The notes below the pieces were generated by a model, which made no database searches, was not told where the DNA came from, and saw only the letters and a list, made by a program, of their open reading frames with translations. From an uncultured Bacteroidota bacterium (GTDB lineage Bacteria; Bacteroidota; Bacteroidia; Chitinophagales; Chitinophagaceae), in NCBI GenBank assembly GCA_946887345.1, contig CAMPKR010000138.1:1-6654 (forward strand): a stretch of DNA of 6,654 nt. Direction: 5' to 3'. Shown piece after piece: positions 6,593 through 6,654 of the stretch. Each line of letters starts with the position of its first letter. The first letter of the stretch is position 1. The translations under genes were made by a program, and so were the position numbers.

Positions 6593-6621
6593 AAAAAGGC
6601 CGGTGTGTCACCGGCCTTTTT
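6593..6621. terminator. Bidirectional intrinsic terminator after the TonB receptor gene
   Basis: Perfect 13-base-pair stem: AAAAAGGCCGGTG (6593-6605) pairs with CACCGGCCTTTTT (6609-6621), with the 3-base loop TGT. A poly-A run on the left and poly-T run on the right allow termination in both directions, which fits a convergent gene to the right. Confidence 0.93.
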
Positions 6622-6629
6622 GATTGTTG

Positions 6630-6654
6630 TTATTTCGCAACTACATTGCTGCCC
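6630..6654 (-). CDS. Possible C-terminus of a convergent gene (3' end only)
   Basis: Read on the minus strand, the last 25 bases end with TAA at 6632-6630, preceded in frame by codons for G-S-N-V-V-A-K. The stop lies 8 bases beyond a strong bidirectional terminator, the same arrangement as at the other convergent junction in this window. Only seven codons are visible, so the reading frame cannot be tested and no product can be named. Confidence 0.4.

Overview
The window looks like chromosomal housekeeping and envelope DNA from a member of the Bacteroidota. A Chitinophagales/Chitinophagaceae-like organism is my best guess, by inference rather than by search. The evidence is a long TonB-dependent receptor with the N-terminal carboxypeptidase-regulatory-like extension typical of this phylum, exported proteins whose predicted cleavage sites are A-x-A followed by Gln, no clear Shine-Dalgarno sequences before the starts, and a TAnnTTTG-type -7 element. 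Coding density is high, and no mobile element, CRISPR array, tRNA or rRNA is visible.

Left part (1-3352, + strand): the 3' part of an NADP-type malic enzyme with a C-terminal phosphotransacetylase-like domain (maeB, cut by the window edge). It overlaps by one base a HI0933/BaiN-like FAD flavoprotein. A small DoxX-family membrane protein follows after 50 bases. No terminator is visible between these three, so they could be one transcription unit. The malic-enzyme-linked PTA domain lacks the Ser-Arg and Asp catalytic residues of true Pta, which fits a regulatory role.

Middle (3353-4180): a tiny Cys-rich lipoprotein gene on + and a small exported, highly charged coiled-coil protein gene on - converge on a strong bidirectional hairpin terminator. 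The coiled-coil gene and the receptor gene are divergent across an AT-rich 125-base spacer. This spacer contains a perfect TATGTTTG element facing the coiled-coil gene.

Right part (4181-6654): an orphan, non-SusC-like TonB-dependent receptor of 790 residues without a SusD partner in view. It is followed by a bulged hairpin and then a strong bidirectional terminator. The last 25 bases can encode the C-terminus of a convergent minus-strand gene.

I found no convincing new multi-gene system. The least explained items are the two small exported proteins that share the terminator, the substrate of the receptor, and the extra hairpin directly after the receptor stop codon.
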